From positions 248,001-312,000 of the forward strand of contig NZ_JANHLD010000004.1 of NCBI RefSeq assembly GCF_028682455.1: a DNA stretch of 64,000 bases, read 5' to 3'. Of the stretch, positions 44,612 through 52,987 are shown piece after piece; within the stretch, counting starts at the first letter, position 1; each line of letters opens with the position of its first letter. The notes under the pieces were generated by a model. The model was not told the origin of the DNA, did not search any database, and saw only the letters and a program-made list of their open reading frames with translations. The DNA is from Pseudomonas putida (GTDB taxonomy: Bacteria > Pseudomonadota > Gammaproteobacteria > Pseudomonadales > Pseudomonadaceae). Made by a program: the position numbers and the translations under genes.

Positions 44612-46474
44612 TTATTCCTCGATCTCATTCAGGTTGCGCCCGGCCAACGCGGCTTTTACCGTCGAATCAAGGCGACGGGCGGCAAAGGCATCGGTCACCT
44701 GCGACAGACGCTTGGTCTGTTGCTCGATGGCTGCGCCATCGGTGCCGTTGATCAAATCACGCAAGTCTTGCATTTGTTGTTCGATAGCCAGGCGCTCTTC
44801 GGCGTCCAGCAGACGGTCGCCATCGGCGTCCAGCGCGCCCTGCACAGCTTCGAGCAGGCGCTCGGCGTCGACCTGGTGCTCGCGCAACTGGCGCGCCACC
44901 TTGTCAAAGCCCGCGTGCTCGAAGGAATCCTTGAGCATGCGGGTAATTTCACCATCGGTCAGGCCGTAGGATGGCTTGACCTGGATACTCGATTCGACGC
45001 CCGACCCCAGCTCACGCGCCGAAACGCTGAGCAAGCCGTCGGCATCGACCTGGAATGTGACACGGATCTTCGCGGCACCGGCGACCATCGCTGGAATGCC
45101 ACGAAGCTCGAAGCGCGCCAGGGAACGGCAATCGCTGATCAACTCGCGCTCACCCTGCAGCAAATGAATCATCATGGCCGACTGGCCATCCTTGTAGGTG
45201 GTGAACTCCTGGGCACGGGCAACCGGGATGGTGGTGTTACGCGGAATCACCTTCTCCATCAGCCCACCCATGGTTTCAAGCCCAAGGGACAACGGGATCA
45301 CATCAAGTAGAAGCAGTTCGCCGCCATCGCGGCGATTGCCGGCCAGCGTGTCGGCCTGGATCGCGGCGCCGATGGCCACCACCTGGTCCGGGTCGATATC
45401 GGTCAGTGGCGTACGGCCAAACAGGGCGCCGACCGCCTCACGCACACGTGGCACGCGAGTCGAGCCACCGACCATGACCACTGCACCCACTTCATCGAGC
45501 TCGACGCCGCTGTCACGCACCGCGCGGCGGCAGGCCTTGAGGCTGCGGGCTACCAGCGGCTCGATCAGGGCATCGAAGGCTGTGCGGGTCAACTCGGCGC
45601 GCCAGTCACCGTACGCGACGGCAGCCGAGTCAGCATCGGTCAGGGCTTCCTTGGCCGCGCAAGCCGCTTGCAATAGTTGGCGCTGGGCACCCGGATCGAG
45701 GTCCGAGGACAGACCTGCCTGCTCGACGATCCAACTGGCAATCGCGTGGTCGAAATCATCGCCACCCAGGGCGCTGTCGCCACCTGTGGCCAGCACTTCG
45801 AACACTCCGCCCGTCAGGCGCAGGATGGAAATATCGAAGGTACCGCCGCCCAGGTCGTAAATGGCTACCAGCCCTTCGGCATTCTGGTCCAGGCCATAGG
45901 CCACGGCCGCTGCGGTCGGTTCGTTGAGCAGGCGCAGCACGTTGAGCCCGGCCAGACGCGCGGCGTCCTTGGTGGCCTGGCGCTGGGCATCGTCAAAATA
46001 GGCCGGAACGGTGATCACCGCCCCCACCAACTCGCCTCCGAGGGTTTCTTCGGCGCGCTGGCGCAGCACCTTGAGGATATCGGCCGAGACTTCCACCGGG
46101 CTTTTCGGGCCCTGGACGGTGTCGATGAACGGCATGTGCGACTCGCCGCCAACAAAGCGGTATGGCAGTTGCTCACCCAGTTGCTTGACGTCTGCAAGGC
46201 CACGGCCCATCAGACGCTTGACAGACAACACGGTATTGAGCGGGTCGCCGGAAGCAGCATCACGCGCCACCTGGCCGACGTCGATGTGGTCGGCATGGTA
46301 ACGCACGGCGGAAGGCAGGATGACCCGACCTTGAGCGTCGGGCAGGGGCTCGCTGCGGCCGCTGCGCAACGCTGCGACCAGGGAGTTGGTGGTACCAAGG
46401 TCAATACCCACCGCCAGGCGACGCTGGTGCGGTTGAGGGCTCTGACCGGGTTCGGCGATCTGCAGTAGGGCCAT
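44612..46474 (-). CDS. hscA: Hsp70-type chaperone HscA
   Basis: A 620-residue specialised Hsp70. The ATPase domain opens with GIDLGTTNSLVAAL and carries DLGGGTFDIS and GGSTRVPRVREAV; a substrate-binding domain and helical lid follow. HscA works with HscB to release Fe-S clusters from IscU, recognising its LPPVK motif, which is present in the IscU of this operon. Confidence 0.97.
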   Translation of the reverse strand: MALLQIAEPGQSPQPHQRRLAVGIDLGTTNSLVAALRSGRSEPLPDAQGRVILPSAVRYHADHIDVGQVARDAASGDPLNTVLSVKRLMGRGLADVKQLGEQLPYRFVGGESHMPFIDTVQGPKSPVEVSADILKVLRQRAEETLGGELVGAVITVPAYFDDAQRQATKDAARLAGLNVLRLLNEPTAAAVAYGLDQNAEGLVAIYDLGGGTFDISILRLTGGVFEVLATGGDSALGGDDFDHAIASWIVEQAGLSSDLDPGAQRQLLQAACAAKEALTDADSAAVAYGDWRAELTRTAFDALIEPLVARSLKACRRAVRDSGVELDEVGAVVMVGGSTRVPRVREAVGALFGRTPLTDIDPDQVVAIGAAIQADTLAGNRRDGGELLLLDVIPLSLGLETMGGLMEKVIPRNTTIPVARAQEFTTYKDGQSAMMIHLLQGERELISDCRSLARFELRGIPAMVAGAAKIRVTFQVDADGLLSVSARELGSGVESSIQVKPSYGLTDGEITRMLKDSFEHAGFDKVARQLREHQVDAERLLEAVQGALDADGDRLLDAEERLAIEQQMQDLRDLINGTDGAAIEQQTKRLSQVTDAFAARRLDSTVKAALAGRNLNEIEE

Positions 46475-46516
46475 GCTTATCTGAATACCAGGGGCGCCGC
46501 CAGGAGCAGCGCCGAG

Positions 46517-47038
46517 TTAATCGTCGAGGCGCTCTTCCAGCTGGCGCACTTCGTAGGCGAGCTTGTCGAGAAACTGCATGCGGCGCATCAGGCGCTCGGC
46601 CTGTTCGCGCTGCGCAGGATCATTCCAGCAGGCGGCGAAATCCTCGTTGAGCGCTTCCTGGGCGGTTTTCAAGCGACGCTTGAAGACGGCGACACCGTCG
46701 AGGTCGGCACTGTCCTGCAGATCTTCGAGCTCTTCGCGCAATTGCATCTGCTGCAGCAGGAACTCGGGATCATGGACGGTGATTTCCTGCGGCACTTCAT
46801 GGCCGCCGATCGCCAACAGGTAGCGGGCACGCCGGGGCGCGCTCTTTAGCGTCTGGTAGGCCTCGTTCAGCGCAGCCGAACGCTCGAGCGCAATGCGCTG
46901 TTCACGTTCGGAGGCATCGGCGAAGCGATCCGGGTGGACCTCACGGGCCAGTTCGCGATAGCGAACAGCCAGTTTATCGAGGTCCAGACGGAAGCCAGGT
47001 TGCAGGTCAAACAGGGCGAAATGACAAGGAGTACCCAC
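46517..47038 (-). CDS. hscB: J-domain co-chaperone HscB
   Basis: A 173-residue protein with an N-terminal J domain (HPD in AREVHPDRFAD near residue 35) and a C-terminal three-helix IscU-binding domain. It recruits IscU to HscA. The GTG at 47038 gives the standard length and has GAGG 6 nt upstream; further in-frame codons upstream are unsupported. Confidence 0.96.
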   Translation of the reverse strand: MGTPCHFALFDLQPGFRLDLDKLAVRYRELAREVHPDRFADASEREQRIALERSAALNEAYQTLKSAPRRARYLLAIGGHEVPQEITVHDPEFLLQQMQLREELEDLQDSADLDGVAVFKRRLKTAQEALNEDFAACWNDPAQREQAERLMRRMQFLDKLAYEVRQLEERLDD

Positions 47039-47046
47039 GCGCAGCC

Positions 47047-47370
47047 TCAAACGTTGAAGCTTTCGCCGCAGCCACACTCACCGCGTACGTTGGGGTTGTT
47101 GAACTTGAAGCCTTCGTTCAACCCTTCCTTGACGAAATCGAGCTCGGTACCGTCGAGGTAGGCCAGGCTCTTGGGATCAATGATCACTTTCTCGCCGTGG
47201 CTTTCGAAGACCTGGTCTTCGGCGTCTGGCTGATCAACGAACTCCAGCACATAGGCCAGACCCGAGCAGCCGGTGGTACGAACGCCCAGGCGAATACCGA
47301 CACCCTTGCCGCGTCCGTCGAGAGAGCGCCGCACATGGTTGGCGGCGGCTTCTGTCATGCTGATAGCCAT
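47047..47370 (-). CDS. iscA: A-type Fe-S carrier IscA
   Basis: A 107-residue carrier with the three conserved cysteines in TTGCSGLAY and ECGCGESF. It passes Fe-S clusters or iron from IscU to target proteins. It lies between iscU and hscB in the operon. Confidence 0.97.
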   Translation of the reverse strand: MAISMTEAAANHVRRSLDGRGKGVGIRLGVRTTGCSGLAYVLEFVDQPDAEDQVFESHGEKVIIDPKSLAYLDGTELDFVKEGLNEGFKFNNPNVRGECGCGESFNV

Positions 47371-47398
47371 CGAGACTCCTTACCTGCAACAGGCGAAC

Positions 47399-47785
47399 TT
47401 AGAGCAAACCTTTCTTCTGCTTATAGTCGCGTACGGCCGCCTTGATGGCGTCCTCGGCGAGTACCGAGCAGTGAATTTTCACTGGCGGCAACGCCAGTTC
47501 TTCGGCCAGCTGGGTGTTCTTGATGGTTTCGGCTTCGTCCAGGGTCTTGCCCTTCATCCACTCGGTGGCCAGGGAGCTGGAGGCGATGGCCGAACCACAG
47601 CCGTAGGTCTTGAACTTGGCGTCTTCGATGACGCCCTGCTCGTTGACTTTAATCTGCAGGCGCATCACGTCGCCGCACGCTGGAGCGCCGACCATGCCGG
47701 TTCCGACATCCGGATCCTCGGCATTCATCTTGCCGACGTTGCGTGGGTTTTCGTAATGGTCGATGACCTTTTCACTGTATGCCAT
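47399..47785 (-). CDS. iscU: Fe-S cluster scaffold IscU
   Basis: A 128-residue scaffold. Cluster-ligand cysteines are in GAPACGDV, YGCGSAIAS and IHCSVLAED, and the chaperone recognition motif LPPVK lies just before the last. Clusters are built here from IscS sulfur before hand-off through HscAB. Confidence 0.98.
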   Translation of the reverse strand: MAYSEKVIDHYENPRNVGKMNAEDPDVGTGMVGAPACGDVMRLQIKVNEQGVIEDAKFKTYGCGSAIASSSLATEWMKGKTLDEAETIKNTQLAEELALPPVKIHCSVLAEDAIKAAVRDYKQKKGLL

Positions 47786-47831
47786 GGTGCAATTCCTTCC
47801 TCATCAGAGAGCCGCTCTTGCCGGCGACTAC

Positions 47832-49046
47832 TTAGTGCGCAGCCCACTCGATCTTGGAGATGTCGACGCCGTCTTTGTACATATCCCACAGCGGCGACAA
47901 TTCGCGCAGCTTGGTCACGGCCTCGCAAACTTTCTGCGCGGCGTAGTCGATTTCTTCTTCGGTGGTGAAACGACCGAAGGTGAAGCGGATCGAGCTGTGA
48001 GCCAGCTCGTCGTTACGGCCCAGGGCGCGCAGCACATACGACGGCTCAAGCGAAGCCGAGGTACAGGCCGAACCGGAGGACACTGCCAGGTCCTTGAGGG
48101 CCATGATCAGCGATTCGCCTTCAACGTAGTTGAAGCTCAGGTTCAGGTTGTGCGGGATGCGCGCGGTCATGCTGCCGTTGATGTACAGCTCTTCAAGGCC
48201 TTCGACCTGCTTGTAGAAACGGTCGCTCAGGGCCTTGATGCGGACGTTCTCGCTGGCCATCAGCTCTTTGGCGATGGCGAACGCTTCGCCCATGCCGACG
48301 ATCTGGTGGGTGGCCAGGGTACCCGAACGCATGCCGCGCTCATGACCGCCACCGTGCATGGTGGCCTCCAGGCGCACGCGAGGCTTGCGGCTGACGTACA
48401 ACGCGCCGATACCTTTAGGGCCGTAGGTCTTGTGGGCAGAGAAGGACATCAGGTCGACTTTCAGCTTCTGCAGGTCGATTTCGACCTTGCCAGTGGACTG
48501 GGCGGCGTCGACGTGGAACATGACGCCGCGAGCGCGGGTCAGTTCGCCGATGGCAGCGATGTCGTTGATGGTGCCGATTTCGTTGTTCACATGCATGATC
48601 GAAACCAGGATGGTGTCGTCACGCAGGGCAGCTTCAATCATGGCCGGGGTGATCAGGCCATCGGCGCCTGGCTCGATGTAGGTGACTTCGAAGCCTTCAC
48701 GCTCCAGTTGGCGCGTGCTGTCCAGGACAGCCTTGTGCTCGATCTTGGAGGTGATCAGGTGCTTGCCCTTGGTGCTGTAGAAGTGCGCAACGCCCTTGAT
48801 TGCCAGGTTGTCGGACTCGGTTGCACCGCTGGTCCAGACAATTTCACGCGGGTCGGCATTGACCAGGTCAGCAACCTGGCGACGGGCATTCTCGACCGCT
48901 TCTTCGGCTTTCCAGCCAAAGACGTGGGAGCGCGACGCCGGATTACCGAAGTTTCCATCGACCAGCAGGCAGTCGCTCATTTTCTGGGCAACGCGTGGGT
49001 CGACCGGTGTGGTCGCGGAGTAATCGAGGTAGATCGGCAACTTCAT
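47832..49046 (-). CDS. iscS: Cysteine desulfurase IscS
   Basis: A 404-residue PLP enzyme. The PLP lysine is in SFSAHKTYGPKG and the catalytic cysteine in SSGSACTSASLEPS. It mobilises sulfur from cysteine for IscU and for tRNA thiolation. It lies 42 nt downstream of iscR. Confidence 0.98.
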   Translation of the reverse strand: MKLPIYLDYSATTPVDPRVAQKMSDCLLVDGNFGNPASRSHVFGWKAEEAVENARRQVADLVNADPREIVWTSGATESDNLAIKGVAHFYSTKGKHLITSKIEHKAVLDSTRQLEREGFEVTYIEPGADGLITPAMIEAALRDDTILVSIMHVNNEIGTINDIAAIGELTRARGVMFHVDAAQSTGKVEIDLQKLKVDLMSFSAHKTYGPKGIGALYVSRKPRVRLEATMHGGGHERGMRSGTLATHQIVGMGEAFAIAKELMASENVRIKALSDRFYKQVEGLEELYINGSMTARIPHNLNLSFNYVEGESLIMALKDLAVSSGSACTSASLEPSYVLRALGRNDELAHSSIRFTFGRFTTEEEIDYAAQKVCEAVTKLRELSPLWDMYKDGVDISKIEWAAH

Positions 49047-49088
49047 TGAATATCTCCTATCAGGCGGTCGCGCCGCGCGTCGAAACGG

Positions 49089-49580
49089 TCATTCGACGGC
49101 TGACGTCTCAATCTTGTCCAGCTGCGGTGCCCGGCCTGCGATACGTCGCAGGTCCTGGCGCTGGGCGACTTCTTGTACCTCACGGCGAGTAACAAGGTCG
49201 GCCAGGCTGATGCCGCTGAGGAATTCGTGAATCTGCTGGCTCAGGTCACACCACAAGTGGTGGGTCAGGCAGGTGTCGCCGGCGTGGCAATCACCCAGGC
49301 CCTGGCAGCGTGTTGCGTCGACCGATTCGTTGACCGCATCGATGACCTGCGCGACCTGAATGCTCTCCATGCTTCGCGACAGCTGGTAGCCGCCGCCAGG
49401 ACCGCGCACGCTGGAAACCAGACTGCTGCGGCGCAGCTTTGCAAACAGCTGCTCCAGATAAGAGAGGGAGATGCCTTGGCGTTCGGAAATGTCGGCCAGA
49501 GACACCGGCCCATGCTGCGCGTGCAACGCCAGATCAAGCATGGCGGTCACGGCGTATCGGCCTTTTGTAGTCAGTCGCAT
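49089..49580 (-). CDS. iscR: Fe-S responsive Rrf2-family regulator IscR
   Basis: A 163-residue winged-helix repressor. The three cluster cysteines are in CQGLGDCHAGDTC, followed by THH with the fourth-ligand histidine. With a 2Fe-2S cluster it represses its own operon; the apo form controls other genes. Two adjoining IscR-like sites lie over and just upstream of the promoter, consistent with autoregulation. Confidence 0.97.
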   Translation of the reverse strand: MRLTTKGRYAVTAMLDLALHAQHGPVSLADISERQGISLSYLEQLFAKLRRSSLVSSVRGPGGGYQLSRSMESIQVAQVIDAVNESVDATRCQGLGDCHAGDTCLTHHLWCDLSQQIHEFLSGISLADLVTRREVQEVAQRQDLRRIAGRAPQLDKIETSAVE

Positions 49581-49615
49581 GGCTAGTAGGTACCACGGGG
49601 TTCGGAATGGAAGCG

Positions 49616-49644
49616 AGTATGCTATTCCCGAGCATTTAAGTCAA
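49616..49644 (-). promoter_or_regulatory. isc operon promoter
   Basis: On the minus strand TTGACT (49644-49639) and CATACT (49621-49616) are spaced by 17 nt, 35 nt before the iscR start. The -35 element lies inside an IscR-like site. Confidence 0.65.
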
Positions 49645-49648
49645 CTAT
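49624..49648 (-). promoter_or_regulatory. Predicted type 1 IscR site, promoter-proximal
   Basis: The 25-nt minus-strand sequence beginning ATAGTTGACTTAAATGCTCG matches the type 1 consensus ATASYYGACTRWWWYAGTCRRSTAT (given here in two parts: ATASYYGACTRWWWY, AGTCRRSTAT) at 21 of 25 positions by my count. It covers the -35 element, so binding should block polymerase. Confidence 0.7.
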
Positions 49649-49673
49649 AAGACCTAGTGCTTTAGTCGGGTTT
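49649..49673 (-). promoter_or_regulatory. Second, weaker IscR-like site directly upstream
   Basis: The next 25 nt upstream (minus strand AAACCCGACTAAAGCACTAG onward) match the same consensus at about 18 of 25 positions, mostly in the first half. It abuts the first site with no gap. Confidence 0.4.
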
Positions 49674-49705
49674 GCCGCAGGAGGGCGGCGGAATGATAGC
49701 AAACG

Positions 49706-49728
49706 AAGGGGCGTGTGCGCACGCCCTT
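49706..49728 (-). terminator. Hairpin downstream of cysE
   Basis: A GGGCGTG/CACGCCC stem with TGCG loop lies in the gap between the cysE stop and the isc promoter. The T tract is weak. It probably ends the trmJ-cysE transcript ahead of the isc promoter region. Confidence 0.5.
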
Positions 49729-49731
49729 CTG

Positions 49732-50514
49732 TCAATGCGTCGGCGTGTCGCTGCGCGCCTCGCCCTTGACCTCGGCGAAGTCCTCTTCACGCAAGGCAGG
49801 GAGCTCTTTGGCGCAGTAGTCGCTGCCAAGATTCTTCAGGGCGCCGCACATGTCTTCCAGCCGCCCGTCCACCGCTTGCAGGTGGTCGAGCAACTGACCG
49901 ATGGCCCGCGCCACAGGGTCTGGCATGTCTTCGCTGACACCATAGGCGTCGAAACCGATCTTCTCAGCCATGGCCTTGCGCTTGGCCTCGACCTCGGCAT
50001 CGGTCTTGACGATGATCCGCCCCGGGATCCCCACCGCGGTAGCGCCGGCCGGAACCGCCTTGGTGACCACGGCATTGGAACCAATCTTGGCACCCGCCCC
50101 CACCGTGAACGGCCCCAGCACCTTGGCACCGGCGCCGACCACGACACCATCCTCCAGGGTCGGGTGGCGCTTGCCCTTGTTCCAGCTGGTACCGCCCAGG
50201 GTTACCCCCTGGTACAGGGTAACGTCATCTCCGATCTCAGCGGTTTCGCCGATGACGATCCCCATGCCGTGGTCGATGAAAAATCGCCGACCGACCTTTG
50301 CCCCGGGATGAATCTCGATACCGGTCATCCAGCGCCCAAAGTTCGATACCAGCCGTGCCAGCCACTTCCAGTCACGCTTCCACAGCGCATGCGCCGCACG
50401 ATGCAGCCAGATCGCATGCATGCCCGGGTAGCAGGTCAGGACTTCAAAGGCATTGCGCGCCGCCGGGTCTCGGTGGAAAACGCTCTGGATATCTTCACGC
50501 AGACGCTCGAACAT
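49732..50514 (-). CDS. cysE: Serine O-acetyltransferase CysE
   Basis: A 260-residue acetyltransferase with an N-terminal helical region (DIQSVFHRDPAARNAFEVL) and a C-terminal left-handed beta helix of hexapeptide repeats (IHPGAKVGRRFFIDHGMGIVIGE, with the family HG and GVTLGGT segments). It makes O-acetylserine, the first step of cysteine synthesis. It directly abuts trmJ and precedes the isc operon, linking cysteine supply and Fe-S assembly by position. Confidence 0.96.
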   Translation of the reverse strand: MFERLREDIQSVFHRDPAARNAFEVLTCYPGMHAIWLHRAAHALWKRDWKWLARLVSNFGRWMTGIEIHPGAKVGRRFFIDHGMGIVIGETAEIGDDVTLYQGVTLGGTSWNKGKRHPTLEDGVVVGAGAKVLGPFTVGAGAKIGSNAVVTKAVPAGATAVGIPGRIIVKTDAEVEAKRKAMAEKIGFDAYGVSEDMPDPVARAIGQLLDHLQAVDGRLEDMCGALKNLGSDYCAKELPALREEDFAEVKGEARSDTPTH

Positions 50515-51288
50515 CTATTGATCCTTGCGCTTGTGCGGCTCGCCCCGGGCCACTTTCTGGGTTTCGGTGAGGATGCCTCGCAAAATACTCATCTCCGAAC
50601 GATTGACCGAGCTGCGCCCATAGAGGCGACGCAAGCGCGGCATCAGGTGCTTGGGCTTTTCAGGGTCGAGGAAGCCGATGTCCACCAGGGTCTTTTCCAG
50701 GTGCTCGTAGAACAGCTCCATTTCATCCATGGTCGCCAGTTCGCTGCTGCGTACCGACGTCACCTCGAACTTCTCCACTTTCGAAGGCTGACCTTCGGCC
50801 GCCAGCCACGCCATGCGCACCTCATAAGCCAGCACCTGCACCGCCGCCGCCAGGTTCAGCGAACTGAAGTCCGGGTTGGAGGGGATATGCACATGGAAAT
50901 GACAGCGTTGCAGCTCTTCGTTGGTCAGGCCCGCGTACTCGCGACCGAACACCAGGGCGATTTCCTGCCCCTGGGCCGCATGCTCGACGGTCTTGCTACC
51001 GCACTCACGCGGATCGACCAGTGGCCACGGGATGCGCCGGTCGCGGGCACTGGTTCCCAATACCAGGCTGCAGCCGGCGAGTGCCTCTTCGAGGGTCGCG
51101 ACCACTTGCGCACCGGCGAGCACATCATCGGCGCCGGAGGCTCGGGCATCCGCCTCGTGGGAGGGAAAGTCCTGCGGGTCGACCAGCACCAGGCGCGACA
51201 AGCCCATGTTTTTCATGGCACGCGCAGCGCCGCCGATATTGCCGGGGTGGCTGGTATTGACCAGAACAACACGAATATTTTGCAGCAA
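50515..51288 (-). CDS. trmJ: tRNA (cytidine/uridine-2'-O-)-methyltransferase TrmJ
   Basis: A 257-residue SPOUT methyltransferase. The N-terminus RVVLVNTSHPGNIGGAARAM and the knot motif LVFGREYAGLTNEEL are typical. It methylates position 32 of several tRNAs. It ends directly at the cysE start and is divergent from suhB. Confidence 0.95.
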   Translation of the reverse strand: MLQNIRVVLVNTSHPGNIGGAARAMKNMGLSRLVLVDPQDFPSHEADARASGADDVLAGAQVVATLEEALAGCSLVLGTSARDRRIPWPLVDPRECGSKTVEHAAQGQEIALVFGREYAGLTNEELQRCHFHVHIPSNPDFSSLNLAAAVQVLAYEVRMAWLAAEGQPSKVEKFEVTSVRSSELATMDEMELFYEHLEKTLVDIGFLDPEKPKHLMPRLRRLYGRSSVNRSEMSILRGILTETQKVARGEPHKRKDQ

Positions 51289-51389
51289 GGCGAGTGCTCA
51301 CAGACTTGGAAATGAGGAGGCAAATCTTACAGAACAGACCCGATTTACGCTACGAAAGCAAATGACACACTTCTTCGCGCGAAGTTTTC

Positions 51390-51398
51390 TGCTAGAAT
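51390..51398 (+). promoter_or_regulatory. Extended -10 promoter element for suhB
   Basis: TGCTAGAAT matches the extended -10 form TGnTATAAT with one change, 35 nt before the suhB start. No good -35 hexamer is present, as is common with extended -10 promoters. Confidence 0.5.
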
Positions 51399-51433
51399 GT
51401 TCGGCTTTCTTTAACGACCCAGGTGAAACGTCC

Positions 51434-52252
51434 ATGCAGCCCATGCTGAATATCGCGCTGCGCGCCGCCCGCAGCGCCAGTGAACTGATTTTCCGCTCCA
51501 TCGAGCGCCTGGATAGCATCAAGGTTGATGAAAAAGACGCCAAGGATTATGTGTCCGAAGTCGACCGTGCCGCCGAGCAAAGCATCATCAACGCTCTGCG
51601 CAAGGCCTACCCGAACCACTCCATCTACGGCGAAGAGACCGGACTGCACGCCGGCAGCGGCGAAGAAGGCAAGGACTACCTGTGGATCATCGACCCACTG
51701 GACGGCACCACCAACTTCCTGCGTGGCGTTCCGCACTTCGCTGTCAGCATTGCCTGCAAATACCGTGGCCGCCTTGAGCATGCCGTGGTGCTGGACCCTG
51801 TCCGCCAGGAAGAGTTCACCGCCAGCCGTGGCCGTGGCGCCCAACTGAACGGTCGTCGCCTGCGCGTCAGCCCTCGCACCAGCCTGGAAGGCGCACTGCT
51901 GGGCACCGGCTTCCCGTTCCGTGACAACCAGATGGCAGACCTGGACAACTACCTGGGCATGTTCCGCGCCCTGGTTGGCCAGACCGCTGGTATCCGCCGC
52001 GCTGGCGCCGCCAGCCTGGACCTGGCCTATGTCGCCGCCGGTCGTTTCGATGCCTTCTGGGAATCAGGCCTGTCGGAGTGGGACATGGCTGCAGGCGCCC
52101 TGCTGATCCAGGAAGCTGGCGGCCTGGTGAGCGACTTCACCGGTGGTCACGACTTCCTCGAGAAGGGTCACATCGTTGCTGGCAACACCAAGTGCTTCAA
52201 GGCCGTACTGACTGCTATCCAGCCGCACCTGCCTGCTTCGATCAAGCGCTAA
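51434..52252 (+). CDS. suhB: Inositol monophosphatase family protein SuhB
   Basis: A 272-residue phosphatase with the metal-binding motifs GEETG, DPLDGTTNF and WDMAAGALL. It hydrolyses inositol-1-phosphate in vitro, and in E. coli and Pseudomonas it also assists rRNA antitermination and influences virulence genes. The ATG at 51434 has AGGTGA 7 nt upstream and yields the family N-terminus MQPMLNIALRAARSA. Confidence 0.96.
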   Translation: MQPMLNIALRAARSASELIFRSIERLDSIKVDEKDAKDYVSEVDRAAEQSIINALRKAYPNHSIYGEETGLHAGSGEEGKDYLWIIDPLDGTTNFLRGVPHFAVSIACKYRGRLEHAVVLDPVRQEEFTASRGRGAQLNGRRLRVSPRTSLEGALLGTGFPFRDNQMADLDNYLGMFRALVGQTAGIRRAGAASLDLAYVAAGRFDAFWESGLSEWDMAAGALLIQEAGGLVSDFTGGHDFLEKGHIVAGNTKCFKAVLTAIQPHLPASIKR

Positions 52253-52266
52253 GCTTCGATCGGACA

Positions 52267-52295
52267 CAAAAAAGCACCCTTCGGGGTGCTTTTTT
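52267..52295 (+). terminator. Rho-independent terminator after suhB
   Basis: AGCACCC/GGGTGCT (52273-52279 with 52284-52290), a TTCG tetraloop, flanking A6 and T6 tracts. It sits between converging suhB and the glycine-zipper gene and can act in both directions. Confidence 0.92.
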
Positions 52296-52327
52296 GTGGG
52301 CATTGCAGGGGCAGCCTGCCCTTGCAT

Positions 52328-52867
52328 TTACTGGGCCTGACTCAGGACCAGCTTGCCTTCTTTATCCAGCGGGATCTGCGAACCCGGGTCACGGTCCATG
52401 CGGACCTGACCGACCTTGTCGCCGATCGAATACTTCACGTCATAACCCACGACCTTCTCGCTCAGGTCGTTGACCGTATTGCAGCGAGTTTGCGTAGTGG
52501 TATAGGTATCACGCTCCTGCATGCCTTCCTGCACTTTGTTACCGGCATAACCACCACCGACCGCACCGGCCACGGTGGCAATCTTCTTGCCGGTACCGCC
52601 ACCGATCTGGTTACCCAGCAAGCCACCCGCCACTGCACCCAACACAGTACCGGCGATCTGATGCTGATCCTTCACCGGCGCCTGTCGCGTCACAGTGACA
52701 TCTTTGCAGACTTCGCGTGGCGTCTTGATGGTCTGCTTGACCGGTTGCACCGCCAAAACCTCGGCGTACTCAGGCCCGCTCTTGACCAGGCTGTAGGTGG
52801 CTACAGCACCTCCGGCGGTAACACCGACAGCACCCAGAACCGCACCCACCAGCATTGACTTGTTCAC
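52328..52867 (-). CDS. Glycine-zipper 2TM domain surface protein
   Basis: A 179-residue protein. The N-terminus (MLVGAVLGAVGVTAGGAVATY) is a signal anchor or uncleaved signal. Residues about 70-110 form a glycine-zipper pair (IAGTVLGAVAGGLLGNQIGGG, KKIATVAGAVGGGYAGNKV) typical of the Rickettsia 17-kDa antigen-like/YcfJ family; the C-terminal part has paired cysteines and VVGYDVKYSIGDKVGQVRMD. It probably sits in the envelope; function unknown. The GTG at 52867 has AGGAGG 6 nt upstream, which fixes the start. Confidence 0.85.
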   Translation of the reverse strand: MNKSMLVGAVLGAVGVTAGGAVATYSLVKSGPEYAEVLAVQPVKQTIKTPREVCKDVTVTRQAPVKDQHQIAGTVLGAVAGGLLGNQIGGGTGKKIATVAGAVGGGYAGNKVQEGMQERDTYTTTQTRCNTVNDLSEKVVGYDVKYSIGDKVGQVRMDRDPGSQIPLDKEGKLVLSQAQ

Positions 52868-52923
52868 GTGAACCTCCTGATCGTACCTGCGGAACATTGC
52901 CCGCCTTCTCCCTGCCTTGGAGC

Positions 52924-52955
52924 ATAAAAAAAGGCGCGAGTTCAATACTCGCGCC
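52924..52955 (-). terminator. Rho-independent terminator after secF
   Basis: On the minus strand a 9-bp stem GGCGCGAGT/ACTCGCGCC (52933-52941 with 52947-52955) runs into T7. It ends the queA-tgt-yajC-secD-secF operon. Confidence 0.9.
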
Positions 52956-52987
52956 TTCTTCTACGACAAACAGTGTGGGAAAAATCC

